DNA of 64,000 nucleotides from Pseudomonas jessenii (GCF_002236115.1 NZ_NIWT01000003.1:1-64000), one strand, 5' to 3'. Counted from the stretch's first letter, positions 38,522-48,294 are shown. The notes: generated by a model from the letters alone, not told the origin. A program made the numbers and translations.

Positions 38522-39070
38522 ATGATGGAACCAGTATCCACAAGCAGGTGCGATACACCGCTACTTCAGGCATTCGTCGACAATCGATTGATTCTGGTGA
38601 AGATCGCAGCCCGAATTACCGGTTGCCGCTCACGTGCCGAAGATGTTGTGCAGGATGCATTCTTCCGGCTGCAATCGGCCCCGCCCATCACCAGTTCGAT
38701 CAAGGCTCAGCTCAGCTACCTGTTCCAGATCGTGCGCAACCTGGCGATCGACCACTACCGCAAACAGGCGCTGGAGCAGAAGTATTCCGGCCCTGAAGAG
38801 GAAGGGCTGAATGTGGTGATCCAGGGTGCGTCACCGGAAACGTCGCACATCAATTTCTCGACGCTGGAGCACATCGCCGATGCGTTGACCGAGTTGCCGA
38901 GCCGCACCCGCTACGCCTTCGAGATGTACCGCCTGCACGGCGTACCGCAAAAAGACATCGCCAAGGAACTCGGCGTCTCGCCGACCCTGGTGAACTTCAT
39001 GATCCGTGATGCGCTGGTGCACTGCCGCAAGGTGTCGGGCCAGCGTGGCGATATGGCTGCTCGCCACTAA
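38522..39070 (+). CDS. pvdS: Extracytoplasmic-function sigma factor PvdS
   Basis: A 182-residue sigma-70 family protein. Region 2 (RLILVKIAARITGCRSRAEDVVQDAFFRL ... YLFQIVRNLAIDHYRKQ) and region 4 (ELPSRTRYAFEMYRLHGVPQKDIAKELGVSPTLVNFMIRDAL) are complete, and the sequence is that of the iron-starvation sigma factor PvdS/PbrA. ATG at 38522 follows AAGGTGA by 5 bases; ATG 38525 is also possible, and a GTG at 38513 less so. It drives the TAAAT-N16-CGT promoters found nearby and is itself under a Fur box. The usual anti-sigma FpvR is not encoded here. Confidence 0.95.
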   Translation: MMEPVSTSRCDTPLLQAFVDNRLILVKIAARITGCRSRAEDVVQDAFFRLQSAPPITSSIKAQLSYLFQIVRNLAIDHYRKQALEQKYSGPEEEGLNVVIQGASPETSHINFSTLEHIADALTELPSRTRYAFEMYRLHGVPQKDIAKELGVSPTLVNFMIRDALVHCRKVSGQRGDMAARH

Positions 39071-39090
39071 GTTCTGAAATCTGCATCGCG

Positions 39091-39165
39091 CCCATCGCGA
39101 GCAAGCTCGCTCCCACAGGTTCAGCGCACACAGGAAAATGTAGGAGCGAGCCTGCTCGCGATGGG
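39091..39165. repeat. Inverted REP pair
   Basis: Two REP copies (39091-39119 and 39139-39165) between the convergent pvdS and pvdYII-like genes. Confidence 0.9.
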
Positions 39166-39201
39166 GCACTCAAGAGCGCCGAAGATATTTAGCCTCAAGC
39201 C

Positions 39202-40215
39202 TCAGGCCAGTGCGCACCGATCAAAAAACCGCTCCCGCCCCAATACCATCAGGGCCGCGCGCTTGTGCGGAAAGTCGAACTCTTTCTCGCAGTGAAAGCG
39301 CTGCTCTTGCATGTATCCGATCATCTTCGCGTTATCGGCACGAGGCTCGGCAACCACGCGCTGCGTGCGCGGGTCATCGAGAAACAGATAATGCACCAGC
39401 GCCGATAACCAACTCGCCACCTTGTGCGGACCACGGTGATTTTCTTCGCCCACCAGCATGTGAATGCCACGGTCGTAATCGCCGGCCTCGTAGAACGGCG
39501 CGATGCGATCTTCCCTGGCCCAGTAGGCTTCGAAATAAGCGAAGGGCTGATCGTCGAAACAACCGATCAGCGTCAGCGTGTGCGGGTCGGCTTCGAGTTT
39601 GCTCAGGTATTGGCGATGCTGTTCGAGGCTGCCCTCCTCCTGCCAGAAACTCGCGACACGCGGGCTGTTCTGCCAACGATTGAAGCGCACCAGGTCTTGC
39701 TCGATGTCCAGCGTGCGCAGGGAAACCCGGGCACCCAGCCGCGCATCGAAGCGTTGATACACTTCACCACGAGGTTTGACCGGCCGCCGTGGATGACGCT
39801 TGCCGTCGGTGATGAGCATTTGCTGCGGGTAGCTGCCGGTCAGGGAATGTCCCAGCCAAGGCTGCGGCAACTGCCAGAACAAGGTGCGCTCGCAGTGATA
39901 CTGGCCGTTGACGGGAGTCGGAATCAGCAGACCGCTGAACACGGCTTCGTCCGGCACCTCTTGCAGTTGCCAGACCAGGCGCTGACAGTCGGGGTTGCGA
40001 GCGAACAGCCAGTAACAGGCCGCCCACAATGCCTGTCCTTCAGGGCGACTGAAACGCTGCTCCAGTTGCACGTGCAACTCGGGGCCACGATTCAGCCGCA
40101 GGGCAAGCAACGGTTGCCCTTCCAGGCTGAGGCTCAGGCGGCAATCGGTTTCATCGGCGGCAAGACGACTGCCTGTCGGCAGACACAGGGCAGTCAGGTC
40201 ATTGAGATTGGGCAT
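39202..40215 (-). CDS. pvdYII: Siderophore acyltransferase, PvdYII-like hydroxyornithine acetylase
   Basis: A 337-residue protein. Its C-terminal half is the GNAT-type acyltransferase domain of siderophore enzymes such as IucB and AlcB (HMLVGEENHRGPHKV, HYLFLDDPRTQRVVAEPRADN, FDFPHKRAALMVLGRERFF); the N-terminal half is less conserved. Next to pvdS and with a perfect PvdS promoter, it most likely acetylates N5-hydroxyornithine for the pyoverdine peptide, as PvdYII does in other fluorescent species. P. aeruginosa PAO1 formylates with PvdF instead. This predicts acetyl-hydroxyornithine in this strain's pyoverdine. Confidence 0.8.
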   Translation of the reverse strand: MPNLNDLTALCLPTGSRLAADETDCRLSLSLEGQPLLALRLNRGPELHVQLEQRFSRPEGQALWAACYWLFARNPDCQRLVWQLQEVPDEAVFSGLLIPTPVNGQYHCERTLFWQLPQPWLGHSLTGSYPQQMLITDGKRHPRRPVKPRGEVYQRFDARLGARVSLRTLDIEQDLVRFNRWQNSPRVASFWQEEGSLEQHRQYLSKLEADPHTLTLIGCFDDQPFAYFEAYWAREDRIAPFYEAGDYDRGIHMLVGEENHRGPHKVASWLSALVHYLFLDDPRTQRVVAEPRADNAKMIGYMQEQRFHCEKEFDFPHKRAALMVLGRERFFDRCALA

Positions 40216-40255
40216 GGGTCGGGCTCACGATAATCGTCGACAGTTCAACGAGGTG

Positions 40256-40279
40256 ACGTCAGCCACAGCGGGAAATTTA
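40256..40279 (-). promoter_or_regulatory. Iron-starvation (PvdS) box for pvdYII
   Basis: On the minus strand CCTAAAT with TAAAT at 40279-40275, 16 bp, then CGT at 40258-40256. The match is perfect, 41 bp before the pvdYII start and just after the stop of the neighbouring binding-protein gene. Confidence 0.87.
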
Positions 40280-40290
40280 GGAAAAGACCA

Positions 40291-41109
40291 TCATTTGGCG
40301 ACTTGTGATGCCGGTTCGTTGTGCGGGACCGGCACAAGCGCAATCTTGTACGGATCGAAAATCTTCAACATCTGGCCGTTGTCCCGCAAGCCTTGCAGCA
40401 CCTTGGCGAATGCCTCGCCGCTGATGGGAGCCGTCGGGCGCAGGATGGCGTAATGGTGATAGACCTGATCGATGCGCTGGGACGCCAGCAACTCGCCGGC
40501 GACTTTTTCATTGCGCAGGAAGTAGTCGCTCAGGTACGAACGCGTGACCAGGGCGATGTCGGCCCGGTCGCGCAATACCATCAGCAGATTGCTGTCATGG
40601 GAATAGGTCAGCGTGGCGTTGTAGTTTTTCGCGAGGTACAGGGGGTCGGCATTGAAATTGGCGAACTCGTAGTGATAGCCGCTGAACAGCGCCAGGCGCT
40701 TGCCGTTCAGGTCGGCAAAATAGCTTTGCTGTCGATCGGGCAGGCGTTGCGCGACAAAAATTTCGGCGTCCTCCAGCCCCATGTCGACGGCTGTGTGGGG
40801 GATCTCTTCCCAACCCCAGGCGGGATTTTCGAAGATGGCCATGTCGACCCGGCCCTGCTTGAAATCACCGAAGCGCCGGGGAATGGAAGTGGGCACCAGG
40901 ACAAACTGGTAGTCAGTTTGCGATGCGTTCAGGGCCTCGACCAGTTGCGGCAGCAACCCGGTATCGGCCCCGGATTCCGGGCGCACGGTGTAGGGCGGAA
41001 AGTGCGCGGCACCGATGCGCACCAGTTGCGCAGCCTGGGACGGCATCATCGTTGACACCGCAAGCATCGTCAGCAAAAGCCGCGAGGCTGACCGAATTGG
41101 CGAACCCAT
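40291..41109 (-). CDS. Secreted solute-binding (SBP3-type) protein
   Basis: A 272-residue protein with a signal peptide ending near PSQA and the two-lobe fold of family 3 amino-acid binding proteins (LVRIGAAHFPPYTV, GLLPQLVEALN, RVDMAIFENPAWGW, LRDRADIALVTRSYLSDYF). No permease or ATPase gene is adjacent, so it is an orphan binding protein or sensor-type receptor. It lies directly upstream of pvdYII on the same strand, but pvdYII has its own promoter. The ATG at 41109 is preferred over the TTG codon just before it. Confidence 0.8.
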   Translation of the reverse strand: MGSPIRSASRLLLTMLAVSTMMPSQAAQLVRIGAAHFPPYTVRPESGADTGLLPQLVEALNASQTDYQFVLVPTSIPRRFGDFKQGRVDMAIFENPAWGWEEIPHTAVDMGLEDAEIFVAQRLPDRQQSYFADLNGKRLALFSGYHYEFANFNADPLYLAKNYNATLTYSHDSNLLMVLRDRADIALVTRSYLSDYFLRNEKVAGELLASQRIDQVYHHYAILRPTAPISGEAFAKVLQGLRDNGQMLKIFDPYKIALVPVPHNEPASQVAK

Positions 41110-41203
41110 CAAAACGTCCCCACTCCCCTAATAAAACGGTACCAATGCATTCAAGCTAGGCGGTTTTGTCCAGTTAGCCAGTTTAATGCTGGCCAACACA
41201 AGC

Positions 41204-41830
41204 TTATTGCCGGTCTTCCAGCACCAGAATCAACGCCTCATCGGCCAACTGATCGAGACTCATGCTGCCACCGGCGCGAAACCAGGTGGTGGTCCAGGAC
41301 AATGCGCCAGTCAGGAAGCGTCGGGTGATGAACACATCGCCGCGGATAAACCCGGCGGTCTTGGCTTCGCCCAGTACTTGCAGCCAGATGTCTTCGTAGA
41401 TGTCCCGCAGCGCCAGGACCTTGGCCTGGCCCTCTTCGGACAGCGAGCGCCATTCGTAGACCAGCACCGCCATGGCCTCGCCGCTACCGCCCATGATCGA
41501 CTGCAATTCACAGCGGATCAGCGCCAGCACCTGCTCGCGCACACTGCCGGCCTCGGCGATGGCCGCACGCATCAACGCGGTGTTGTAGCGTATGGTTTCT
41601 TCCATCACGGCGCGCAGGATTTCGTCCTTGCTCTTGAAGTGATGGAAAATGCTCCCGGACTGAATGCCCACGGCGCCGGCCAGGTCGCGCACGGTCGTGC
41701 GCTCATAGCCTTTATTGCGGAACAGGTGGGCCGCCACTTGCAGCAATTTGCCACGGGCGCTGTCCGGGTCGGTCAATTGGCCGTCGTCCACCAATTGGCG
41801 CATCACCCTCAGGGCTTTTTGCTCGTCCAC
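41204..41830 (-). CDS. atuR: TetR-family repressor AtuR
   Basis: A 208-residue TetR regulator. GTG at 41830 is chosen because AGGAG lies 7 bases before it. The helix-turn-helix (ERTTVRDLAGAVGIQSGSIFHHFKSKDEIL) is complete. It is divergent from atuABCDEF, and the gap holds two long palindromic repeats. In P. aeruginosa AtuR represses the atu operon and is released by acyclic terpene intermediates. Gene order makes the assignment strong. Confidence 0.9.
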   Translation of the reverse strand: MDEQKALRVMRQLVDDGQLTDPDSARGKLLQVAAHLFRNKGYERTTVRDLAGAVGIQSGSIFHHFKSKDEILRAVMEETIRYNTALMRAAIAEAGSVREQVLALIRCELQSIMGGSGEAMAVLVYEWRSLSEEGQAKVLALRDIYEDIWLQVLGEAKTAGFIRGDVFITRRFLTGALSWTTTWFRAGGSMSLDQLADEALILVLEDRQ

Positions 41831-41918
41831 CCGTTCTCTCCTACAGTCGTTCAATCAATAACGCCGATCCCCCCGAAAACAACGGGGTTGCGCGGGCAAT
41901 TTAAGCGCATGGATGCAA

Positions 41919-41977
41919 CCAAGCAAGCGCTTGGGCAGAAGATAATCAAGTCATTTACAAACCAAGCGCTTGCTTGG
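41919..41977. promoter_or_regulatory. Paired AtuR operators
   Basis: CCAAGCAAGCGCTTGG at 41919-41934 and its exact reverse complement CCAAGCGCTTGCTTGG at 41962-41977, centres 43 bp apart (four helical turns). A GATAAT -10-like element (41941-41946) lies between them, so bound repressor could block the atuA promoter, possibly by joining the two sites. Confidence 0.82.
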
Positions 41978-42008
41978 TAATGTCGACGCACTTCGGTTGG
42001 AGGTGGCT

Positions 42009-43811
42009 ATGGAATGGACTGCGCCTGAAACAATTCGCATCGGTTGTGCCAGCGCCTTCTGGGGCGATACCTCGACCGCTGCCGCGCAACTGGTGGAACA
42101 CGGGCATCTGGACTATCTGGTCTTCGATTACCTGGCCGAAATCACCCTGTCGATCATGGCCGGCGCGCGGATGAAAGATCCCCAGGCCGGCTATGCGGGC
42201 GACTTCATCGAAGTGCTCGCGCCCTTGCTGGGGCAACTCGCGCAGCAAAACATCCGGGTCATCAGTAATGCCGGCGGGGTCAACCCCCAAGCCTGCGCCG
42301 CCGCCCTGCAAGCGGCCTGCGACAAGGCCGGGGTGGCGCTGAAGATCGCCGTGCTGCTGGGTGATGACCTGCAGCCGCAATTCAAAAAGCCGGGCAACCT
42401 GGGCATTCATGAAATGTTCAGCGGCGCACCCCTGCCATCGATGTGCGTCTCGACCAACGCCTACCTCGGCGCACCCGGCATTGTCGAAGCCCTGCGCCTG
42501 GGGGCGGACATCGTGATCACCGGGCGGGTGGTCGACAGTGCGGTGGTCAGCGCCGCGCTGGTGCATGAGTTCGGTTGGTCGTGGCACGACTATGACAAGC
42601 TCGCCCAGGCGGCATTGGCCGGGCACATCATCGAATGCGGCGCCCAGTGCACGGGCGGCAACTTCACCGACTGGCGCGACGTGCCCGACTACGAACACAT
42701 CGGTTTTCCCATCGTCGAAGTCAGCGCCGACAGCCAGTTCATCGTCAGCAAACCCGAAGGTACGGGCGGGCTGGTCACGCCGCTGACGGTGGGCGAACAG
42801 ATGCTGTACGAAATCGGTGACCCGCGCGCGTATCTGCTGCCCGACGTGGTGTGCGATTTCACTCAGGTCAAACTGCTGCAACAAGGCAAGAACGCGGTGC
42901 AGGTGCACGGCGCCAAAGGCTTGCCGCCGACGGCTCAATACAAAGTCAGCGCCACATACCCCGATGGTTTTCGCTGCACCGCCAGTTGCCTGATCGCCGG
43001 CATCGATGCCGTCGCCAAGGCGCGGCGTGTCGGCGATGCGATCATCAACAAGACCTCGGAAATGTTCCGCCAGCGCGGCTGGGCACCGTACAGCGACGTG
43101 AGTATCGAGTTGCTGGGCAGCGAGGCCACCTACGGCCCCCACGGCCAGCGTCAGGACAGCCGCGAAGTGGTGATCAAACTCGCGGTACGCCATCCGGACA
43201 AGCAGGCTTTGATCGTGTTCTCCCGGGAAATCGCCCAGGCCGCCACCGGCATGGCGCCGGGGCTGACCGGCATTGTCGGTGGCCGGCCGACGGTGTACCC
43301 GCTGATCCGGCTGTTCTCGTTCCTGATCGACAAAACCGCCTGCACGCTGGACATTGATTTCATGGGCCAGCGCCACCCGTGTGCCCTGCCCGCCCTCGAT
43401 GTGCTCGACCCGCTGGACCTGCCAGCCCTGCTCGCGCCACCGAAACCGGATGGCCTGGCCGACGCCAGTGTGGCCCTGGTCAAACTGGCGGTCGCCCGCT
43501 CTGGCGACAAGGGCAACCACAGCAATATCGGCGTCATGGCCCGCGAGCCCGAATTCCTGCCATGGATCGCCGAAGCCCTGACCCCGGAAGTGATCGTCGA
43601 CTGGATGGGCCACGTCCTCGATCCAATCCACGGACGGGTTGAGCGCTGGTACTTGCCTGCCAGCCACAGCCTGAATTTCCTGCTGGAAAACGCCCTCGGC
43701 GGCGGCGGTGTCGCCAGCCTGCGAATCGATCCGCAAGGCAAGGCCTTCGCCCAGCAGCTGCTGGAAATCCAGATCCCGGTGCCGCAGCGCATCGCCGACC
43801 AGTTCAATTAG
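42009..43811 (+). CDS. atuA: Acyclic terpene utilisation protein AtuA
   Basis: A 600-residue protein (start at 42009, GGAGGTGGCT just before ATG) of the DUF1446/AtuA family, with characteristic stretches [48 protein letters not shown] and a C-terminal domain near residues 490-600 ([17 protein letters not shown]). It is needed for growth on citronellol and geraniol in P. aeruginosa and P. citronellolis, but its reaction is not settled. First gene of the atu operon. Confidence 0.93.
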   Translation: MEWTAPETIRIGCASAFWGDTSTAAAQLVEHGHLDYLVFDYLAEITLSIMAGARMKDPQAGYAGDFIEVLAPLLGQLAQQNIRVISNAGGVNPQACAAALQAACDKAGVALKIAVLLGDDLQPQFKKPGNLGIHEMFSGAPLPSMCVSTNAYLGAPGIVEALRLGADIVITGRVVDSAVVSAALVHEFGWSWHDYDKLAQAALAGHIIECGAQCTGGNFTDWRDVPDYEHIGFPIVEVSADSQFIVSKPEGTGGLVTPLTVGEQMLYEIGDPRAYLLPDVVCDFTQVKLLQQGKNAVQVHGAKGLPPTAQYKVSATYPDGFRCTASCLIAGIDAVAKARRVGDAIINKTSEMFRQRGWAPYSDVSIELLGSEATYGPHGQRQDSREVVIKLAVRHPDKQALIVFSREIAQAATGMAPGLTGIVGGRPTVYPLIRLFSFLIDKTACTLDIDFMGQRHPCALPALDVLDPLDLPALLAPPKPDGLADASVALVKLAVARSGDKGNHSNIGVMAREPEFLPWIAEALTPEVIVDWMGHVLDPIHGRVERWYLPASHSLNFLLENALGGGGVASLRIDPQGKAFAQQLLEIQIPVPQRIADQFN

Positions 43812-43823
43812 AGGATTGCCGCC

Positions 43824-44693
43824 ATGGCCTACGATTCGATTTTCAAAGCCGATTTGTTTGCTGGCCAAAACATCATCGTCACCGGTGGCGGCAGTGGTAT
43901 CGGCCGCTGTACTGCCCACGAACTGGCGGCCCTCGGCGCCCATGTGCTGCTGGTCGGGCGCAATGCCGACAAGCTGAAAACCGTTGCGGCGGAGATCGCC
44001 GACGACGGCGGCAAGGCCGACTGGAGCACCTGTGATATCCGCGAGGAAGAAGCGGTGACGCATCTGGTCAGCGAGCTTATCCGCAAGCACGGTCCGATCC
44101 ACGGCCTGGTCAACAATGCTGGCGGGCAATACCCCTCGCCCCTGGCCTCGATCAATCAGAAGGGTTTCGAAACCGTGATGCGTACCAATCTGGTGGGCGG
44201 CTTCCTGATGGCCCGGGAAGTGTTCAACCAGTCCATGAGCAAGCACGGCGGGGCCATCGTCAACATGCTCGCCGACATGTGGGGCGGCATGCCCGGTATG
44301 GGCCACTCCGGCGCGGCACGTTCGGGCATGGACAACCTGACCAAGACCGCCGCGTACGAATGGGGTCATGCCGGGGTGCGGGTCAATGCCGTGGCGCCGG
44401 GCTGGATTGCCTCCAGCGGCATGGACACCTACGAAGGCGCCTTCAAGGCCGTGATCCCGACCCTGCGCGAACACGTGCCGCTCAAGCGCATCGGCACCGA
44501 ATCGGAAGTCAGCGCGGCGATAGTTTTCCTGCTCAGCCCGGCAGCGGCGTTTGTCAGCGGCAGCACCTTGCGCATCGACGGCGCCGCCAGCCTCGGCGGC
44601 CGCGCCTGGCCGATCCACAAGGCGACCAACAGCGAGTCGTACAACGGTTTCCACCGCGCCTACATACCAGACGTATTGAAGGACAAGGAATAA
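43824..44693 (+). CDS. atuB: SDR dehydrogenase AtuB
   Basis: A 289-residue short-chain dehydrogenase. The cofactor loop TGGGSGIGR is canonical and NNAGG is present. The catalytic Tyr position reads differently (GMGHSGAARSGMDNLTKTAA in place of YxxxK), as in dienoyl-CoA reductase-like SDRs. It follows atuA by 12 bp. In the pathway it is assigned to oxidation or reduction steps of citronellol/geraniol or their CoA esters; the exact substrate is not proven. Confidence 0.9.
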   Translation: MAYDSIFKADLFAGQNIIVTGGGSGIGRCTAHELAALGAHVLLVGRNADKLKTVAAEIADDGGKADWSTCDIREEEAVTHLVSELIRKHGPIHGLVNNAGGQYPSPLASINQKGFETVMRTNLVGGFLMAREVFNQSMSKHGGAIVNMLADMWGGMPGMGHSGAARSGMDNLTKTAAYEWGHAGVRVNAVAPGWIASSGMDTYEGAFKAVIPTLREHVPLKRIGTESEVSAAIVFLLSPAAAFVSGSTLRIDGAASLGGRAWPIHKATNSESYNGFHRAYIPDVLKDKE

Positions 44694-44696
44694 CCC

Positions 44697-46313
44697 ATGC
44701 CGGTGATTCAGTCGCAACTCGACCCCCACAGCGAGTCGTTCGCCCAGAACCGTGCGGCGATGCTGAGCGCCATCGAGCAAGTTCGCGTGCTCGAACAGAA
44801 CCTGCTGAACAAGGCTGCCGAAGCCAGGCCGAAGTTCGAAAAACGCGGCCAATTGTTGCCTCGCGAGCGCCTCAACCTGCTGCTGGACCCCGGCGCACCG
44901 TTTCTCGAACTGGCGAGCCTGGCCGGCTACAAGCTGCACGACGACAAGGATGGCAGCTCCGCCGGTGGCGGCTTGATCGCCGGTATCGGCTACGTGTCCG
45001 GCGTGCGCGTGCTGGTGGTGGCGAACAACAGCGCGATCAGGGGCGGGACCATCTCCCCCAGCGGCTTGAAGAAATCCCTGCGCCTGCAACAGATCGCCAT
45101 GGAAAACAAACTGCCAGTGATCACCCTCGCCGAAAGCGGCGGCGCCAACCTCAATTACGCGGCGGAAATTTTCGTCGAAGGCGCGCGCAGCTTTGCCAAT
45201 CAGGCGCGGATGTCGGCCATGGGGTTGCCGCAGGTCACCGTGGTGCACGGCTCCGCCACGGCGGGTGGCGCCTATCAGCCGGGGCTGTCGGATTACGTGG
45301 TGGTGGTGCGCGGCAAGGCCAAGCTGTTTCTCGCCGGCCCGCCACTGCTCAAAGCCGCGACCGGCGAAGTCGCCACCGATGAAGAATTGGGCGGTGCCGA
45401 GATGCACGCACAAACCGCCGGCACCGCCGAATACCTGGCTGAAAACGACGCCGATGGCGTGCGACAAGTACGCGAGATTATCAGCCTGCTGCCGTGGAAC
45501 GAGCAGTTGCCTCCACTACCCGAACGTCGCTGGGAGGAGCCGCTCTACCCCATCGACGAACTGCTGGGCCTGATCCCGGATGATCCGAAAAAACCCTACG
45601 ACGCGCGCGAAATCATCGCCCGCCTCGCCGACGCTTCGAACTTTCTTGAATTCAAGGGCGAGTTCGATCAGCAGACCCTGTGCGGTCATCTGAAAATTCA
45701 GGGCCGCGCCTGTGGCTTCATCGGCAACAACGGCCCGATCACGCCAAAAGGCGCGAGCAAGGCCGCCCAGTTCATCCAGCTGTGCGACCAGAGCCAGACG
45801 CCGCTACTGTTTTTCCACAACACCACCGGGTTCATGGTCGGCACCGAATCGGAACAGCAAGGCGTGATCAAGCACGGAGCGAAGATGATTCAGGCGGTGG
45901 CCAACGCCCGGGTGCCGAAGCTGACCATCGTGGTTGGCGGCTCCTACGGCGCGGGCAACTATGCGATGTGCGGTCGCGGTCTCGACCCGCGTTTCATCTT
46001 CGCCTGGCCCAACAGCCGTACCGCCGTGATGGGCGGCGCGCAAGCGGGCAAGGTGCTGCGCATCGTCACCGAGGCCAAACAGGCCAAGGACGGCCTGGTG
46101 CCCGATCCGAAAATGCTCGACATGCTCGAACAGGTCACCGCGCAGAAACTCGACAGCCAATCCACGGCGCTCTATGGCAGCGCCAACCTCTGGGACGATG
46201 GTTTGATCGACCCGCGCGATACCCGGACCTTGCTGGGTTACCTGCTGGATATCTGTCACGAGGCCGAGGTGCGGCCATTGCAAGCCAACAGTTTCGGTGT
46301 GGCGCGGTTCTAA
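44697..46313 (+). CDS. atuC: Geranyl-CoA carboxylase beta (carboxyltransferase) subunit AtuC
   Basis: A 538-residue acyl-CoA carboxylase carboxyltransferase with both crotonase-like halves: N-half GGGLIAGIGYVSG and AESGGANL, C-half FHNTTGFMVGTESEQQG and GGSYGAGNYAMCGRG. With the AtuF biotin subunit it carboxylates cis-geranyl-CoA to isohexenylglutaconyl-CoA. It resembles the methylcrotonyl-CoA carboxylase subunit LiuB, and the distinction rests on the atu context. It starts 3 bp after atuB. Confidence 0.93.
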   Translation: MPVIQSQLDPHSESFAQNRAAMLSAIEQVRVLEQNLLNKAAEARPKFEKRGQLLPRERLNLLLDPGAPFLELASLAGYKLHDDKDGSSAGGGLIAGIGYVSGVRVLVVANNSAIRGGTISPSGLKKSLRLQQIAMENKLPVITLAESGGANLNYAAEIFVEGARSFANQARMSAMGLPQVTVVHGSATAGGAYQPGLSDYVVVVRGKAKLFLAGPPLLKAATGEVATDEELGGAEMHAQTAGTAEYLAENDADGVRQVREIISLLPWNEQLPPLPERRWEEPLYPIDELLGLIPDDPKKPYDAREIIARLADASNFLEFKGEFDQQTLCGHLKIQGRACGFIGNNGPITPKGASKAAQFIQLCDQSQTPLLFFHNTTGFMVGTESEQQGVIKHGAKMIQAVANARVPKLTIVVGGSYGAGNYAMCGRGLDPRFIFAWPNSRTAVMGGAQAGKVLRIVTEAKQAKDGLVPDPKMLDMLEQVTAQKLDSQSTALYGSANLWDDGLIDPRDTRTLLGYLLDICHEAEVRPLQANSFGVARF

Positions 46314-46338
46314 GCCGACTATCAGGAGAACAATAAAA

Positions 46339-47496
46339 ATGATCTTCACCCAGGAACACGAAGCACTGCGCCGCACCGTTCGCCAGTTCGTCGAGCACGA
46401 GATCAACCCGCATGTCGAGGAATGGGAAAAGGCCGGGCGCTTCCCCATCCACGATATCTTCCGCAAGGCCGGCGACCTCGGATTGCTGGGTATTTCGAAA
46501 CCGGAAAAATTCGGCGGCATGGGGCTCGACTACAGCTATTCGATCGTCGCCGCCGAAGAGTTCGGCACCATCCATTGCGGTGGCATTCCGATGTCCATCG
46601 GCGTGCAGACCGACATGTGCACGCCTGCGCTGGCTCGGTTCGGTTCCGATGAACTGCGCGAGGAGTTCCTGCGCCCGGCCATCAGCGGTGAGCAGGTCGG
46701 CTGCATCGGCGTCTCCGAAGTCGGCGCCGGCTCTGACGTTGCCGGGCTTAAAACCACGGCGCGCAAGGACGGCGACGACTACGTGATCAACGGCAGCAAG
46801 ATGTGGATCACCAACTCGCCGAGCGCCGACTTCATCTGTCTGCTAGCCAACACCTCGGACGACAAACCGCACATCAACAAGTCGCTGATCATGGTGCCGA
46901 TGAACACACCGGGCATCAGCTTGAGCTCGCACCTGGACAAGCTCGGCATGCGCAGCTCGGAAACCGCCCAGGTGTTTTTCGACAACGTGCGCGTACCGCA
47001 GCGCAACCGCATCGGCCATGAAGGCGCGGGGTTCATGATGCAGATGCTGCAGTTCCAGGAGGAACGCCTGTTCGGCGCGGCCAACATGATCAAGGGCCTG
47101 GAGTACTGCGTCGACAGCACCATTGAATACTGCAAGGAGCGCAAAACCTTCGGCAACGCGCTGATCGACAATCAGGTGATCCACTTCCGCCTGGCGGAAC
47201 TGCAAACCGAAATCGAATGCCTGCGGGCGCTGGTCTATCAAGCCACCGAGCAATACATCAAAGGCCAGGACGTCACGCGCCTGGCCTCCATGGCCAAGCT
47301 CAAGGCCGGGCGGCTGGGCCGCGAAGTCAGTGACAGTTGCCTGCAATACTGGGGCGGCATGGGCTTCATGTGGGACAACCCGGTGGCCCGGGCTTACCGC
47401 GATGTACGGCTGGTGTCGATCGGCGGCGGCGCCGACGAAATCATGCTGGGGATCATCTGCAAACTCATGGGCATTCTGCCGGGGAAAAAGAAATGA
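46339..47496 (+). CDS. atuD: Citronellyl-CoA dehydrogenase AtuD
   Basis: A 385-residue acyl-CoA dehydrogenase (start at 46339, AGGAGAAC upstream) with FAD-binding GCIGVSEVGAGSDVAG and MWITNSPSADF, and the catalytic glutamate in GGGADEIML near the C terminus. In the atu pathway it oxidises citronellyl-CoA to geranyl-CoA. Its stop overlaps atuE (ATGA). Confidence 0.92.
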   Translation: MIFTQEHEALRRTVRQFVEHEINPHVEEWEKAGRFPIHDIFRKAGDLGLLGISKPEKFGGMGLDYSYSIVAAEEFGTIHCGGIPMSIGVQTDMCTPALARFGSDELREEFLRPAISGEQVGCIGVSEVGAGSDVAGLKTTARKDGDDYVINGSKMWITNSPSADFICLLANTSDDKPHINKSLIMVPMNTPGISLSSHLDKLGMRSSETAQVFFDNVRVPQRNRIGHEGAGFMMQMLQFQEERLFGAANMIKGLEYCVDSTIEYCKERKTFGNALIDNQVIHFRLAELQTEIECLRALVYQATEQYIKGQDVTRLASMAKLKAGRLGREVSDSCLQYWGGMGFMWDNPVARAYRDVRLVSIGGGADEIMLGIICKLMGILPGKKK

Positions 47497-48290
47497 ACAG
47501 CCTGCCGGTTTGCCAGACTTTGCTGCTGGAGCTGCACAACGGCGTGTTGCACATCACCCTCAACCGCCCCGAAAGCCGCAATGCGATGAGCTTGCAAATG
47601 GTCGCCGAGTTGCGCTCGGTGCTGGCCGCGGTACGCGATAAACCAGGGGTTCGCGCACTGGTGATCGGCGGCGTCGGCGGGCACTTCTGTGCCGGCGGTG
47701 ACATCAAGGACATGGCCAACGCCCGCGCTCAAGGCCCAACTGCGCACCGGGATCTGAACCGGGTGTTCGGCACGCTATTGCAAGAAGTGCAACACGCTCC
47801 GCAAGTGGTGATTACCGTGCTGCAGGGCGCGGTGCTCGGCGGCGGTCTCGGCCTGGCCTGTGTCAGCGATATCGCCCTGGCCGATCACCAGGCGCAATTC
47901 GGCCTGCCGGAAACCAGTCTCGGCCTGTTGCCGGCCCAGATCGTACCGTTCGTGGTGCAACGCATCGGCTTGACCCAGACCCGGCGCCTGGCCCTGACGG
48001 CGGCGCGTTTTGATGGCCACCAGGCACGGCGCATGGGCCTGGTGCATTTTGTCGAACATGATCCGCAGGCCCTGGCCGAACGTCTCGATGAGGTGTTGGC
48101 CCATGTGTTGTGTTGCGCGCCGGGGGCGAATGCGGCGACCAAGAAACTCTTGCTCGCAAGTGCGGGTCAGCCCTCCGATGCCCTACTGGATCAGGCTGCC
48201 GAATGGTTCAGCGAAGCGGTGACCGGAGCCGAAGGCATCGAGGGAACGATGGCCTTCGTGCAAAAACGCAAACCGGGGTGGGCCTCCTGA
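47493..48290 (+). CDS. atuE: Isohexenylglutaconyl-CoA hydratase AtuE
   Basis: A 265-residue crotonase-family protein starting at 47493 inside the atuD stop. The oxyanion-hole segments GHFCAGGDIKDM and VLGGGLGLACVSD are present. Of the two glutamates used by classical enoyl-CoA hydratases, the one in LPETSLG is kept while the first position is glycine (GGGLGL). It hydrates isohexenylglutaconyl-CoA in the terpene pathway. Confidence 0.9.
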   Translation: MNSLPVCQTLLLELHNGVLHITLNRPESRNAMSLQMVAELRSVLAAVRDKPGVRALVIGGVGGHFCAGGDIKDMANARAQGPTAHRDLNRVFGTLLQEVQHAPQVVITVLQGAVLGGGLGLACVSDIALADHQAQFGLPETSLGLLPAQIVPFVVQRIGLTQTRRLALTAARFDGHQARRMGLVHFVEHDPQALAERLDEVLAHVLCCAPGANAATKKLLLASAGQPSDALLDQAAEWFSEAVTGAEGIEGTMAFVQKRKPGWAS

Positions 48291-48294
48291 AAAG

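Noticed and set aside
41955..45467. A 1170-codon open frame antisense to atuA-atuC
   Set aside because: It mirrors three well-supported genes; high GC at third positions opens the opposite strand. No start signal or recognisable domain.
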